Source of the DNA: Celoporthe dispersa | Taxonomy: Eukaryota > Ascomycota > Sordariomycetes > Diaporthales > Cryphonectriaceae | Reading direction: 5' to 3' | Assembly: GCA_016584495.1 (NCBI GenBank) | Contig: WAID01000009.1 | Coordinates: 2,790,001 to 2,854,000, forward strand | Length of the DNA stretch: 64,000 bases | Shown: in pieces, positions 22,771 to 34,518 of the stretch | How the letters are laid out: every line of letters starts with the position of its first letter | Numbering within the stretch: position 1 is the stretch's first letter | Program-made: the position numbers and the translations under genes | The notes under the pieces: generated by a model | What the model was told of the DNA's origin: nothing | Databases searched by the model: none | Seen by the model: the letters and a program-made list of their open reading frames with translations, nothing else

Positions 22771-25278
22771 TGATTCCATTGTCCCCCTCCTCCTGTGATG
22801 CAGCCTCGGCAAGTGTCTCACGGGACGAGGGACCTGCATAGCGCTGCCAGAGGGTAAGACATCTCGCTTGCTGGAGGGGCCAGACCGCTCTTACAATTAC
22901 CTTTTTTTTTCTTTTTCCTTTCCTTCTTTTCGTCGGTCCAGGTTCGAGGTCAAAGAAGCAGCCGCCCAAGGGGACGTTGACGAGGACATGGGTCTGCTCG
23001 AACCTCGTCCGCCCTCTGCAGGTTGCCGGCGGGCAGGAAAATTCCACCTACGATCACAGTAGGATTCCTACCGCATGGCTTTTCCGACCCACTAGTCTCA
23101 TGCGGCTGTACATAAAGGCAAATTCTCGGCGGGGGGCTAAGATGTCCGCAATTCACTTCAGTCCGATCAGCGGGAAGGGAGCAGGCGAGCGTCTGGACCT
23201 AGGGGAACTAATTGGCTATTTGCTGCACGGCCACGACGGTGCCTCGTGATAGCGCAATAATGGATCATGATCCATCATGAACAACTTCTCAGTCCTGCCG
23301 TGCAAGCAGCTGCAGCATCTGATGACATCTGATCTGATGTTTCCTCTTTCAATAAGAGGTGGTGAATCAGCAACGCTGAGCGGCGCCTCGTATTAACGAT
23401 GGTAGCTATAACGGTGGATCCTTAACGAAATAAAATGCTGATAACCTAAATCAGCTTGACCTCAACCCCCCCTGGCCACACAGCAGAAGAGGCTTGGCCG
23501 GATGTGGCCTGTCTGAAATGAGACAGCCTCTCTTTACGGCACCGGAGAGATTCAGATCGGCTCTTTTCTAGACCCTTAGGGCCTATCTACATTATGGCCC
23601 AAGAGGTAAGAGATTTGATGTCGCGACAGAGCAGTTCAAGGTTTGGTCGGTCGGTCACTGACGGCAAGGTCCACAGAGGCTCTAAATTTACTCCGAGGGC
23701 CCGGAGCATTCGTCCCTTGTTTCTTCTGCACACGGGAAACGACGAGGATGGGGGATGGGATGACATGCACGATCTCAGGGGTGAAATGCAAGAATACTGT
23801 GGTACATCTGCGCCATTAGAACCTCCCTCTAAGGTTAAAACAGCCCCATTGGCCAATCAAACACGACGGCTCTAGCGACAATCAATGGAAGCTCATCTTG
23901 AGCCGCGCAAAAGCCCGCCAGAATCGGTCTGGCGCGTTGGGTGGGCGCCATGGTTGAGCGCCACACGAATCCCAAAGATAAATGCAGGGGGTTTCGAGTC
24001 AAAAAAGGTCGGGTGGATCTTATAGTAGCACCATGCTATGTAGTAGCTCGGCCAAAAGCTCCATCCCTGGCCTAAAGATGCTCGAGAGGCCTTCCCGAAG
24101 GAGCAAGACGTCGTCCAACGCTGGCTGCACGGTCGGTGGTGGATGCGCCCTGCAAGTGTTTTGGCCCGTGGGGGTTGAGATCGTGCTATGGAGAACCCTT
24201 GACGTGCCCCAGTTGGTGCCCCAGCCAGCAGCCAGGCGCCCTGTAACCTCGATCTGTGCACGCCATGGTACCATAGCGTGCACCGTAGCCTGGCGCGAGG
24301 TACAGTAGTACTGCGCCGAGGAGGGTCGAGTTGCAGCAGGTGAGGGAGGTTTCGTTCTGGCTCGCAGATCGCCAAGGGACAAGCAAGATTCCAAGCCCGC
24401 CGCCCGTCTTTGTCCGGCCCTCCTCCTTCGTGCCTCATTACGGTTATGTGCATGGGAGATTTTTACCCATCTTCTTCTTACACTCCGCCATCCCATCCCC
24501 ATCTCGTCGACTCCCTCCCCCTCTTCTGTCATCCATCCTCACGCCCTCGGTGTCAATCTCCTCTCTTCCCCAGGGCAGATTCTCCTCCTCCTCCTTCTTC
24601 TCCTCTCTTTTCTGGTTGCGTGCATCTGCCTGCTGACCTATCTGCCTGGGCCTTTAAATGTGTTTCTGATCGGCTCCTGGGTTGTCAGGTCACTCTTGTG
24701 CCGGCCTTTTTTTTTTCTTCTTTTTTTTCTGTGGTGGTGTGTGTGTTTGTTTCGGAACGTCGCCCGGTCGCCCTCTCAAAGACCCTCGACCTGTTACCCT
24801 CCGTTCACGTTCCAGTCTGTACGATAGCCACGGCAACCAGCATTTGCATCTTCCTGCTTTGGTGCTTGCTTTCTTTCTCTCCTCGACAAGAAAGTATAGC
24901 ATAGATGACGTTCAGCTTGTTCATATTATCGCCAACACACGCCGTACATAATATTTAATACATAATACCTTGACATCCGGCGCAAGAGAGCCGACAAAAG
25001 TCGACTTAAATCCCGGATCATCATCCAATTCAGCCCAGGACTTCACTGTTTCTCGGGGCTCGATAGAAGAGATACCATTCACGACTCTTCACACCGCAGT
25101 CTGAGTCACTGGAGAAGCGGATCCGGACACGAACCACCACCAGCAGCAGCCAAGTCTTGTTCGGCAGCCTCGGATCATCCAGTCGCTACGCCCACTACCT
25201 CGTGGATACCTCTCCTCCTCCTCCTCCTCCCTCTCCGTCGTGGAGATCTGCAGAGACGCAGGCCGCAAGAACGTCATC
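22771..25278. other. Long intergenic region and protease leader
   Basis: About 2.5 kb. It holds a 14-base perfect palindrome at 23261-23274 and repeated TGATG/CTGATC words around 23310-23345. A pyrimidine-rich tract (24560-24730) probably lies in the promoter or leader of the aspartic protease. Open frames here have no family features. Confidence 0.45.
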
Positions 25279-27040
25279 ATGCACCGTGCAGCTCTTGCAC
25301 AGCTTCCACTATGGGCCACCCTTGTTCAAGCATTCTTTCCGTATATCCCGAACTATGCCTGCAATAAGTATCATGCTTGTGGGGGGGAAGACAAGAGGGC
25401 CCTGCCGGCGGGTGAGCTCGACGATGTTCCAGTCGGCCGGGATGCTGAGCCCGCCGAGCTGTTGACGTTCAAGCTCTCTCAGAGATCATCATCGGTGAGT
25501 GCAGGCGCGTCCTATCTAGCTACCCCGCCCCAGACCAACCAGGCTGACCGGCAGCGGGGGGAAGAAGCAGGGCGGCCAAGATCCAGCGGCGGCAGCAGCA
25601 CGACAAGCAGAACTTCTGAGGCGAAAGTATGAGTTTGGTGGGTTCGTGGGGTTCTCACCACCACCGACGCCCGCCGGCTCCCAGGCACAAGACAAGCGCG
25701 ACAACCACTTCTCTGTCATGACCGCGGCAACACCCACGGCGACCAACAGCGTCGGGCTCGACCAGGACGGATCAGACATCTCGTACTTTATCGAGGCCAA
25801 GATCGGCTCGGGCGAGGAGTCGCTGTATATGCTGTGCGATACTGGCGCGGGTACCACCTGGATCATGGGCTCGGACTGTGACTCCACGGCCTGTGGGGAG
25901 CACACGACGTGGGACCCGTCCAGCTCGACGTCGTACAAGGCGACAGGGAAGAGCTTTGAGATCGCCTACGGCACTGGGTCGGTCGAGGGAGACCTGGCAG
26001 AGGACACCATCTCGATCGGCTCCGCAAAGGTCACCATGTCGTTTGGGGTCGCCAATACCACCTCGACCGACTTTGAGCACTTCGCCTTCGACGGCATCCT
26101 CGGCATGTCGATGGCCAACGGGGCTTCGGACAACTTCATGCAGACCGTCAAGTCGGACGGTGTCCTCTCGTCCAACATCTTCAGCGTCGACCTCAACAGG
26201 GCCGACGACGGTACCAACACGGGAGAGCTCACCTTTGGCGGTACAGACTCGAGCAAGTACACGGGCGACATCACGTATACGTCGGTGGACAGCTCGGCAG
26301 ATGGGGCCTGGGCCATTCCGATCGACAACATGGGCTACAACGGCGATGAGGCTGGGGTTACGGACGTCCTGGCGTACATCGACACCGGCACGACATATGC
26401 TTTTGGCCCCTCCGACGACGTGGCAGCCCTCCACGCGCTCATCCCGGGCGCGAGCAGCACAGACAACGTGACCTTCACCGCGCCCTGCGACACGGACCTG
26501 CCCATCACCGTCACCTTCTCTGGGGTCAGTCACTCCGTCTCCGTCAAGGACTGGCTGTCGTCCCCGTCGGACAAGGATGTCTGCACGAGCAATTTCTACG
26601 GGCGCGAGGTGATCACGGGCGCCTTCCTGCTCGGTGATGTCTTTTTGAAGAATGTATACACTGTCTTTGACGCGGACGAGTCGCAAATCGGTATGAACCA
26701 CTGCCCACCACACAGCATCTCCATCTCTTAGGGACTATCCGCTGACACAAACGTTTCTCAGGTTTTTGCGTCCAAGGCCAGCTCGACAACCACAACCACC
26801 TCTTCGAGCTCCTCAACGACGTCGACGTCGTCATCATCGTCGTCGTCCTCGTCGACCAGTGCTGGCAGCACGACAGCCGGCAGCATGAGCAGCAGCACAT
26901 CAGCAGTGGCAGAGTCAGCTGGTGCCACCAAGACATCAATTGCAACCTCGGCGGCAGCCCCTAGGACTGGGCTCCAGTCAACACACTACTACTTCGCAAC
27001 CATACTCTTTGTAGTTTCTGCATTGGCGTTGGTAGCATAG
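25279..27040 (+). CDS. Secreted pepsin-like aspartic protease with Ser/Thr stalk and GPI signal
   Basis: A1-family aspartyl protease, about 537 residues. Exons are 25279-25494, 25571-26690 and 26762-27040. The N-terminus has a hydrophobic signal (ALAQLPLWATLVQAFF), then a propeptide. The catalytic motifs are CDTGAGTTW (Asp about residue 162) and YIDTGTTY (Asp about residue 343), with the flap motif IAYGTGS between. The C-terminus is a Ser/Thr tract of about 50 residues followed by a hydrophobic tail (YYFATILFVVSALALVA), the pattern of GPI-anchored, wall-associated yapsin/CtsD-like proteases. The exon 2-3 join requires one T fewer in the T5 run at 26763-26767 to reach the Ser/Thr frame; the alternative frame loses the anchor. 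The intron 1 acceptor (GCAG at 25570) was chosen on phase and is less certain. Confidence 0.87.
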
Positions 27041-27978
27041 TAGCCACGTCACAAGCAGTTCCTGTATCGGGTGATGTCTCTCGAGGACGGGCCCAGCACT
27101 GCAGCCATAAGGATGACTTCTCTTTCTCAACAACCCCTCGCTGTGACGGCGGGGAGGAGCATGATAGGAGGAAAAGGGCATCATGGCATTTTTGTTTTGG
27201 ATTTGCATGATAGATACCCCAGCCCTTGACCAAAAGAAAAAGCGTCGACGGGCACAGCAAAGGGGCGGTAGAAAACCCACGCCCCAAAAAAACTTTGTAT
27301 ATAGGATTTATTTTTTTTTTATCCTGGCTTCATATAGTAGTATATTAATTTGCCGCCCTTCCCAAGCAAAAGAACATAAGAATGGGCTTTCAATTCAGGA
27401 TCAGGACACAACAACGTCTGGTGAACATGTGTAACAATGAACTCTTCAGGTCCTTCCGTGCCCTACATAGTACGTACTTGATGCCATTACACCCTGTATC
27501 CGGCGTATGGGATGCGGTGGTGGAGTTCCGGGGCGGTTCTTGGCCCCGGCGCCCGGGATCTGGACCTGGACCTGGACCTGGGACCTGGACCTGCATTGTA
27601 GCCTTTCTTAGCCGCAGCGGTTCCTGACCTTGCATATGAAGAGAGACGAGACCAGCCAGACCAGACCATCATCCTCATCATCGTCGTAAGCTCAGCACCC
27701 ATACACGTGGTAATTTTTGGAAACGCTGACGACTCTTCTCTTCCTATTTTTTTTCTTTCATCCTTCCCCTTGCTCTCTCTCTCTCTTTCTTTCTCTCTTT
27801 CTGTTTTCTCAGACTTTCGAAACCAGCTCGACGGGGCTCGGGTAAAGCCAACGAACGACATTCCTCCTCTTCCTCCCCATCATCGTCGTCGTCATCGTCC
27901 TCCTCCTCGGCCCGCTCTCGACCCCCTCTCGAAGATGAGCACGCAGTAGCAGCTCCTATCCCCCCCCCCCAAAATAAA
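27041..27978. other. Intergenic and CT-rich leader
   Basis: About 0.9 kb between protease and transporter. CT-repeat tract at 27770-27812 and a C10 run at 27961-27970 lie immediately before the transporter start codon. Confidence 0.5.
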
Positions 27979-30221
27979 ATGGCCAAGGCCAGATCGCAAA
28001 CTCCAGACCACCGCGCCGACTCGGGCGCCGGCGCCACGAGCACCCAGGCCGCCGCTGCCGAGAACGTGGGCCTACTCTCGGCGGAGGCAGAGGCAGAGGC
28101 AGAAGAAGACGTTTACGACCAGAGCAGGAGCGGCATACCACCACTACCACCACCACCAGACAACACAGAACAAAATGGGCGGGTGGCGGCGCCACCACCA
28201 CCAATAAACGGGAGGGGGATCAAGCCCGCCGTCAGGACACCCTCGACAACGGGAGGAGGCGCGCCAGCAGCAACAGCATTCTCCTCGGACCCCCAGGACC
28301 GCACGCCGCGGACCCCCCAGCGCGTGCGCTTTGACCCGAACCCGACGATCCTGCACGGTCTCACGCCCAACGGCACGGCGACGACGAGCTTCGACACGAT
28401 GCGGACGAGCGACGAGCGCGACAGCATCGACGGCCTCGACTTTGCGCTCGACGACGACGACTACCACCACCACGATGACGACGATGATGACTACAACGAC
28501 AACGGGGCCGGGCAGCACAGGCGGCCGCTGCTCACGGGGATCGAGGCGCCCTCGGTGGCGCTGGCCAACAGCCCCTGGGCGGGCGAGTTCGAGGACGTGC
28601 ACAGCTGGGCCGAGTCGGAGAGGCAACGGCCCAAGTCGGGCCTGCGCAGCGCCTTCATGAACATGGCCAACAGCATCATCGGCGCGGGCATCATCGGGCA
28701 GCCGTACGCGTTCCGGCAGGCCGGCCTACTGTCCGGCATCATCCTGCTGATCGGGCTCACCATCGTCGTGGACTGGACCATCTGCCTGATCGTGGTGAAC
28801 AGCAAGCTGTCGGGCGCCAACAGCTTCCAGGGCACCGTCGAGAAGTGCTTCGGCCGGAGCGGGCTCATCGCCATCAGTCTTGCCCAGTGGCTGTTTGCGT
28901 TTGGCGGCATGGTCGCGTTCGGCGTGGTCGTGGGGGATACCATACCGCATGTCCTGGCGGCGGTCTGGCCGGGCCTGCGGGACGTGCCCGTCTTGGGGCT
29001 GCTGACCGACAGGAGGGCGGCCATCGTGGTGTTCATCCTGGGCATCAGCTTTCCTCTGACGCTGTATAGAGATATCGCAAAGGTACGTTTCGTCCTGGCG
29101 GGCCCCTTTTCTCTCCCTCTCCCTCTCTCTCTCTCTCTGCTAGCCAGCGACACCCGGGCCTCCAGTGGTCGGACGGAGGCTGACCTGGGAGACCACAGCT
29201 CGCGAAAGCCAGCACGCTCGCCCTGATCAGCATGATGATCATCCTGGTCACGGTGGTGGTTCAGGGCATCCTGACACCCACGGCGGAGCGCGGTTCGTTC
29301 AGCACACCACTCCTCACCATCAACTCGGGCATCTTCCAGGCCATCGGCGTGATATCTTTTGGTGCGTCTACACTTTTTTTTTTTGGGGGGGGGGGGGACA
29401 ATCTTACCCTCCCTTGCTACGTGGTTGAAGACAGCCACAAGGTGTTTGTTTGTTTGTGTGTGTGTGTGTGTCTTTCTAACAGCATCCCCCCTCCTCAGCC
29501 TTCGTGTGCCATCACAACTCGCTCCTGATCTACGGGTCCCTCAAGACGCCCACCATCGACCGCTTCAGCAGGGTGACGCACTTCTCGACGGGCGTGTCCA
29601 TGCTGGCCTGCATGCTCATCGCGCTCGCGGGCTTCCTCACCTTTGGCGACCGCACCCTCGGCAATGTCCTCAACAACTTCCCCGCCGACAACGCCATGGT
29701 AAACCTGGCGCGGCTCTGCTTCGGCCTCAACATGCTCACCACGCTCCCGCTCGAGGCCTTTGTGTGCCGCGAGGTCATGCTCAACTACTATTTCCCGGGG
29801 GAGCCCTTCAACATGAACATGCACCTCATCCTCAGCACCAGCCTGGTCGTCAGCGCCATGGTCCTGAGCCTGGCCACCTGCGACCTGGGGTCCGTCTTTG
29901 AGCTCGTCGGCGCCACGAGCGCGTGTGCCATGGCGTATATACTGCCGCCCTTGTGTTATATCAAGCTGACGAGCCGGTCGTGGAAGACGTATGTGGCCAT
30001 GGCGGTCGTGGCTTTTGGCTGCTGTGTCATGGTTATTAGCACATTCCAGGCCGTGGGAAAGATGATTAAAGGTGAGTGAGCTCCTTGTTGTCCCTGGCGA
30101 TATTTTCTTCACTATCAATCAACGCTCAGCTCAAAAGACACGGGCTTGTCGTGAAGCATTCACTGACCTTTCTCTTTTTTGTTTTTTATTAGGTGAGGGA
30201 GGAGTCACTCAGTGTATGTAA
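27979..30221 (+). CDS. Vacuolar amino-acid transporter of the AVT/SLC38 family
   Basis: An amino acid/auxin permease of 622 residues, probably in the vacuolar membrane (AVT5-7 group). Exons are 27979-29082, 29199-29361, 29499-30071 and 30193-30221, in frame. The first 215 or so residues form a long cytosolic tail with Pro-rich stretches and an Asp/His cluster (DDDDYHHHDDDDDD). The transporter core begins at SGLRSAFMNMANSIIGAGII, the classical TM1 signature, and continues with about eleven hydrophobic segments, including DWTICLIVVNSKLSG and SLLIYGSLKTPT. The last exon encodes only nine codons. Intron 2 carries a 13-base G run. The frame is intact despite the long homopolymers in introns. Confidence 0.93.
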
Positions 30222-31512
30222 AAAAGTCAGAGAGGACGACATAGCCTAGGCGTTTGGGAGTTCATATCCGGTAGACGTAGAAGAAGAACAGAGTATTGGA
30301 CAGGGCTGAGGCAACCGTCTTCATTGTGTGTCCATACTGCTACGACATTAGACGTCAATATCACGCTTGCATTATTGCCTCTAGTCTTGTGTGCACAGGC
30401 CATTGACCGTATTGTAGGTGGAGGAGGCCAAGCAGGGTCCTGTGGATATATAAACACCGGAGAGACAGCGGAGAGAGCCCGTATATTATCCATGGGTGAA
30501 TCACACGATCTCTTCAACATGGTCACACTACATGAGCTGATGTCCGTCCCACGTAGATCCAGCGACTTTCCCTCCCCCCCCTCTCTCCACTGGATGCTCT
30601 GGAAGCCTGTAGACAACATGGCAGCCAGCCAGCCAGCTCAGCGAAATGTCACCTAGTCGAGGTCCAATTCTGTCCTGTCCGCGGCTCCCTGGAAGAAACA
30701 ACTGGCTCTTCTATGCTCCTTTTTGTTTTTTCTTCTCTTTATTTTTTGTCTTCTTCATCTCTACTCACAACGGTGACAGCCATACAGGATCAGCCATGGC
30801 GAGGCGGCCCTTTCCACCTCGACAGCTTGTCCTCGTGCCTGACTGAAACGACCTGAGCTCACTCGTCCGTCGAGACAGCCAGGCAGGGCAGGCCGGCAGG
30901 TGATCGATCTATTCGAAACCTTGTGCCAGATCCTCGATGGATAATACGTCAACCCCTCCCCCCCCCCAAGGAGGAGCCATGTAGTGTGCATGAGTAGCCA
31001 GCCCACTCACTCGCCATGCGGGCAGGGTCGGTCGGGTATGCACAAGCCCACTACCACCTGCCCACCCACTCAAGCAACTCAACTGGCAGCCACACACAAA
31101 CACGTCCGTATGACCTCCTTGCGACCCTGCCTGCAGCAAGGCTTCCCGCCCCTCCCCTCCCTCCCAAGGTGGAGCGTAAGGTGTCGGTCGCTCTCGGCTC
31201 CAGATAAGAAGACAAAAGAACGAATCTGCTCAAAGTGCAAGAACTACTTGACGTGACTGCACTGAAACTCGTCACGAGGGCTCGTCCAGGTTGCCGCTTA
31301 TTTGTTCCTTCCTTGCTTATAAAAACCCCGCTTCCCACTCGCTCGACCCTTTGCTCGGTCTTGTCTTTTACGATTACCCACCTATCGTGAAGAAGAAAAA
31401 AAAACCCACTACTCTACCTACCAACGCCACAAGAAAAGATCTCCCCCTCCCCACCCTTTCCAAGGTCTCGAAAGAAAAGACTGAGAGAAGGGAACTCAGC
31501 CAACCAGCAATC
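30222..31512. other. Intergenic and microprotein promoter
   Basis: About 1.3 kb. The proximal 200 bases contain a TATA-like element (31318-31325) and an A/C-rich leader typical of highly expressed fungal genes. No further gene seen. Confidence 0.5.
31318..31325 (+). promoter_or_regulatory. TATA-like element upstream of the microprotein gene
   Basis: TATAAAAA about 195 bases before the ATG at 31513, followed by a pyrimidine-rich and then A-rich leader. It suggests a regulated or strongly expressed gene; functional proof is absent. Confidence 0.35.
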
Positions 31513-31739
31513 ATGCACGGAACACAGTGCCCCAAGTGCGGTGCCGCCGGCGCGGATACCTCCAAGACCTGCTCGTCCTGCGGAGCCGTCAGTTTTACCC
31601 CCCCCCCCTCTCTCTCCCTCTCCTCTCTTTCCTTCTTCCATCCCGTCCGCTTTCCACAATCCTCCCACTTCTACACGATGATGAGTGATAGCATGGCTTG
31701 GAGGAGGCTGACATCCGCACCCAGACCTGCCCCGCCTAA
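31513..31739 (+). CDS. 29-residue Cys-rich zinc-ribbon/metallothionein-like microprotein
   Basis: A very small two-exon gene. Exon 1 (31513-31587) encodes MHGTQCPKCGAAGADTSKTC and then SSCGA. A GTCAGT...CCCAG intron of 137 bases has a CTGAC branch site at about 31708. Exon 2 (31725-31739) adds TCPA and the stop. The product has five cysteines in CPKCG, CSSCG and a final TCP, an arrangement like half of a zinc ribbon or a fungal metallothionein. I recall similarly short hypothetical proteins ending CGATCP in other Sordariomycetes, but cannot check. Reading through the intron would replace TCPA with an unrelated low-complexity tail, so splicing matters. It could bind zinc or copper. Function is not established. 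Confidence 0.65.
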
Positions 31740-33293
31740 GCAGAGTCATCTGTGAACAGCGGCCAGAGCGGACGAGACTTCCCGTGTCCGGAAAGCCCTG
31801 ACCGGACAAGCAGCGATGGGCGGGTTTCAGCTCTTGGTATGATGAGCATGTACGTGGTGGTCGTATGATTTTGGTGGTGGGCTGGTGGCTACCTGGGTTT
31901 TGGTTTTTGGTTCTTTTTGGCATGCAGCAGGCGGATGGATGGTACTACACACGCTCCTTGTGCGAGACTTGGGCGAGACGCTTGTAGGAACAAGCGACTA
32001 CAAAGCTGAGAATCTCAATAAACACTTTTGATATCTCTCGTGAGTGTCTTGTCAACACGATTGCCGCCTCATATCACCTGTTCTATCTATCTACCATCAC
32101 TTCATCTGCTGAAGGAGAACGAATCCACTGCTCGGTTCATCCATATATATGTCCCTAGACTGCTTGCCCAAGAGCCCATGGCACCGCGCCCGAGTTCGTA
32201 GCAGAGTCACAAGAGGCACTAGGCGTCTGTCTCACGTTCATGCAGCAGGGAGAAGCTAGAAGAGAAGAAGAGAATACCAAGAGATTAGAGACAAGTTGAC
32301 TGTTATTGTACACAAGATGTATCCCATCACTCGCAGCAAACATATATACCGCGAGAGAAGAAGGCTACCTAATGGGCACCCCGGCGCAGCCCTCCAGCCC
32401 GGAGGGTGGAGGAAAAAGAGGCGGCACGACGATGTCAGAACACAGTAGCCCGTTTAAATTATCAAGAAGGAAAAGGAGCTCGCAAGAGAAACAAGAAATA
32501 ATAGAAAACAAGACCACGCAGGGCCGGAAAAAGAATCCAGCAACCCGAGAGGTCGTACGCAAACAGATACCATTTCCCCCGCCTGTGTTCTCTCCCTGCT
32601 TCAATCTCCTCCCTTCCTACCTCTCTCTGTTTCCTCTCTCTTTCTCTGTGCAATGTCAGTTAAGAAGGGATGACGAAAGAGCTGGCGGAGATGAGGGGTT
32701 CGACCGCTCCCAGACCAAAGGCCAGCAGGTATTTACGAGAGCCTCCTGAGCGTGACAGATCCCCCCCCTGGTGTACCGATGGACGCCCACCTCACACATA
32801 CACGCACACACACAACACAGCTGTTCTTGTCTCTGGTTTCTTGATTCGTCCCAGCACGCACGACACCGCCACGCATCACAAACACCCGTTGCCCGTCCAG
32901 ACCACGCCGCAGTCAGATTTAGGGAAGACGACTTCGCTGTTTCCTGATCCTAATTTGCAGAGGTAACTGTTCCCCTGCCGTATAACTGTCCCAAACAAAG
33001 ATGACACGCCGGTCCAATGAAGATAGATAATGCGCGGTATCGTTTCTGAGGCGAACCGAGCTTGACGGATGACGACCACGGCCGATAATATTAACGCCAG
33101 CCGAGAGACAACAAAGAGAGACGCCCGACCGGCACCTTTCTAAGGCATCATGACATCTTTCCAGCGACCGTCTGCGGGAGTCCGAGGCTACCCATAAACG
33201 AGAGGTGGAAGTCTGAACAATGCCGCATTATAGTGCCGGACACAGCTCCGTCGAATAGGAGCTGTCGTGGGGGACAACGAAGCTGCGAGGCCC
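31740..33293. other. Intergenic
   Basis: About 1.55 kb: the 3' regions of the microprotein gene and of RHO1 (convergent). Nothing recognisable, and the open frames lack protein character. Confidence 0.5.
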
Positions 33294-34518
33294 TTAGAGG
33301 ACCAGGCACTTGTGCTTCTTGCTGCCGCCTTTCCGCTGCAGCAGGGCGGCACGCGTGGCATGCTCGAACACCTCTCGGACACCCTCGTTGGTCTTGGCCG
33401 AGCACTCCAGGTACTTGTAGGCACCAATCTTCTTGCGAACCTCCTCGCCCTGGTTAGGTGAAAAACCACGGTCAGTCATCTGGGGATCTTTGACACTCGA
33501 TGTCAAAAGCCACAGACAGGGCGCAGGACACGAGACACTCCGTCTCCGGCGGGCGCTTTGCCTTTACCAAGCCGCCAGGTGCATAGGAACTAAAGGATGG
33601 AAATTGGGGGAGGGGGGTTGAGAGGGGTGTGGTTGGTTATCGAACGTACCTCCTCAGGGGTGACTGGCTTCTGGCTGGTCTTACGCAGCTCCTCGATAGT
33701 CTTGTTGTCGTAGCGCAGATCCTTCTTGCAGCCGACGAGGATGATGGGCAGACCCTGGCAGAAGTGAAGAACCTCGGAAATCCACTACAAAGGGTGTCGG
33801 TGTTAGCAAAGGGCCTTATCGCAGGCATGATCTGCAGGGGAACAGGGATGTCGAGAGGCTGACCTTCTCCTGCACGTTGTCCAAGGAATCGGGGGAGTCA
33901 ACAGCGAAGCAGATGAGGATGACGTGGGAGTCGGGGTATGAGAGAGGACGGAGACGGTCGTAGTCCTCCCTGACCGGCCGTATCCCATAGTGCCAGCTCG
34001 ACGTGCTTGCCATCGACCTCGACATCGGCAACGTAGTTCTCGAAGACAGTAGGGACGTAGACCTGGTGACGTTGTTAGACATGTGATCTTGACATGATTG
34101 GTGTGCAGAGAGAATGTAACGAAAGTCGCCATGGGGATTGACTGGAGGGTCGGGATAGGAGCTGGTGGTGGAAGGATATTGGTGGTTGTGGCTGTGGGTC
34201 GTGGAGTGGGTTGCCCTCGCGACGAGGCACGTTCGGATAGATAGTGATGAAGAAGACGATGGTTTCGGCGCAGCGCTGAGACGGCGGGTCTCTTACCTCA
34301 GGAAGGTGCCCTTGGAGAAAACACTGGTAATTGTGGTCAGCAGAGCGATGGCAATGAGGATGGCAGCCTCTTGGGGTGCCGACGAGGGGATGGATGTGGT
34401 AGGCTGCCCAGGTCTGGCAGGAGAAGGGGGAGGGGGCCGACGAGACTCACATCAACAGACAGGTTTTACCGCAGGCACCGTCGCCGACGATGACCAGCTT
34501 TCGGCGGAGTTCAGCCAT
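33294..34518 (-). CDS. RHO1: Rho1 small GTPase
   Basis: The GTPase that activates beta-1,3-glucan synthase and the cell-integrity protein kinase C pathway; 194 residues after correction. Exons are 34518-34451, 34323-34297, 34062-33864, 33784-33650 and 33449-33294. Motifs: P-loop GDGACGKT (residues 12-19), effector loop VFSKGTFPEVYVPTVFENY, switch II DTAGQEDYDRLRP, then CKKDLR, ECSAK and a CAAX box CLVL (geranylgeranylation) preceded by KKHK. Two single-base errors are evident. One C is missing in exon 2 (near 34301, GTF then LR, not PE). One G is extra at 33968-33970 in the switch II codons. Both corrected, the exons total 585 bases. Because RHO1 is essential in fungi, these are very unlikely to be real mutations. 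Confidence 0.95.

Noticed and set aside
23893..24904. Frames on both strands upstream of the aspartic protease
   Set aside because: Low-complexity and pyrimidine-driven; likely promoter and leader.
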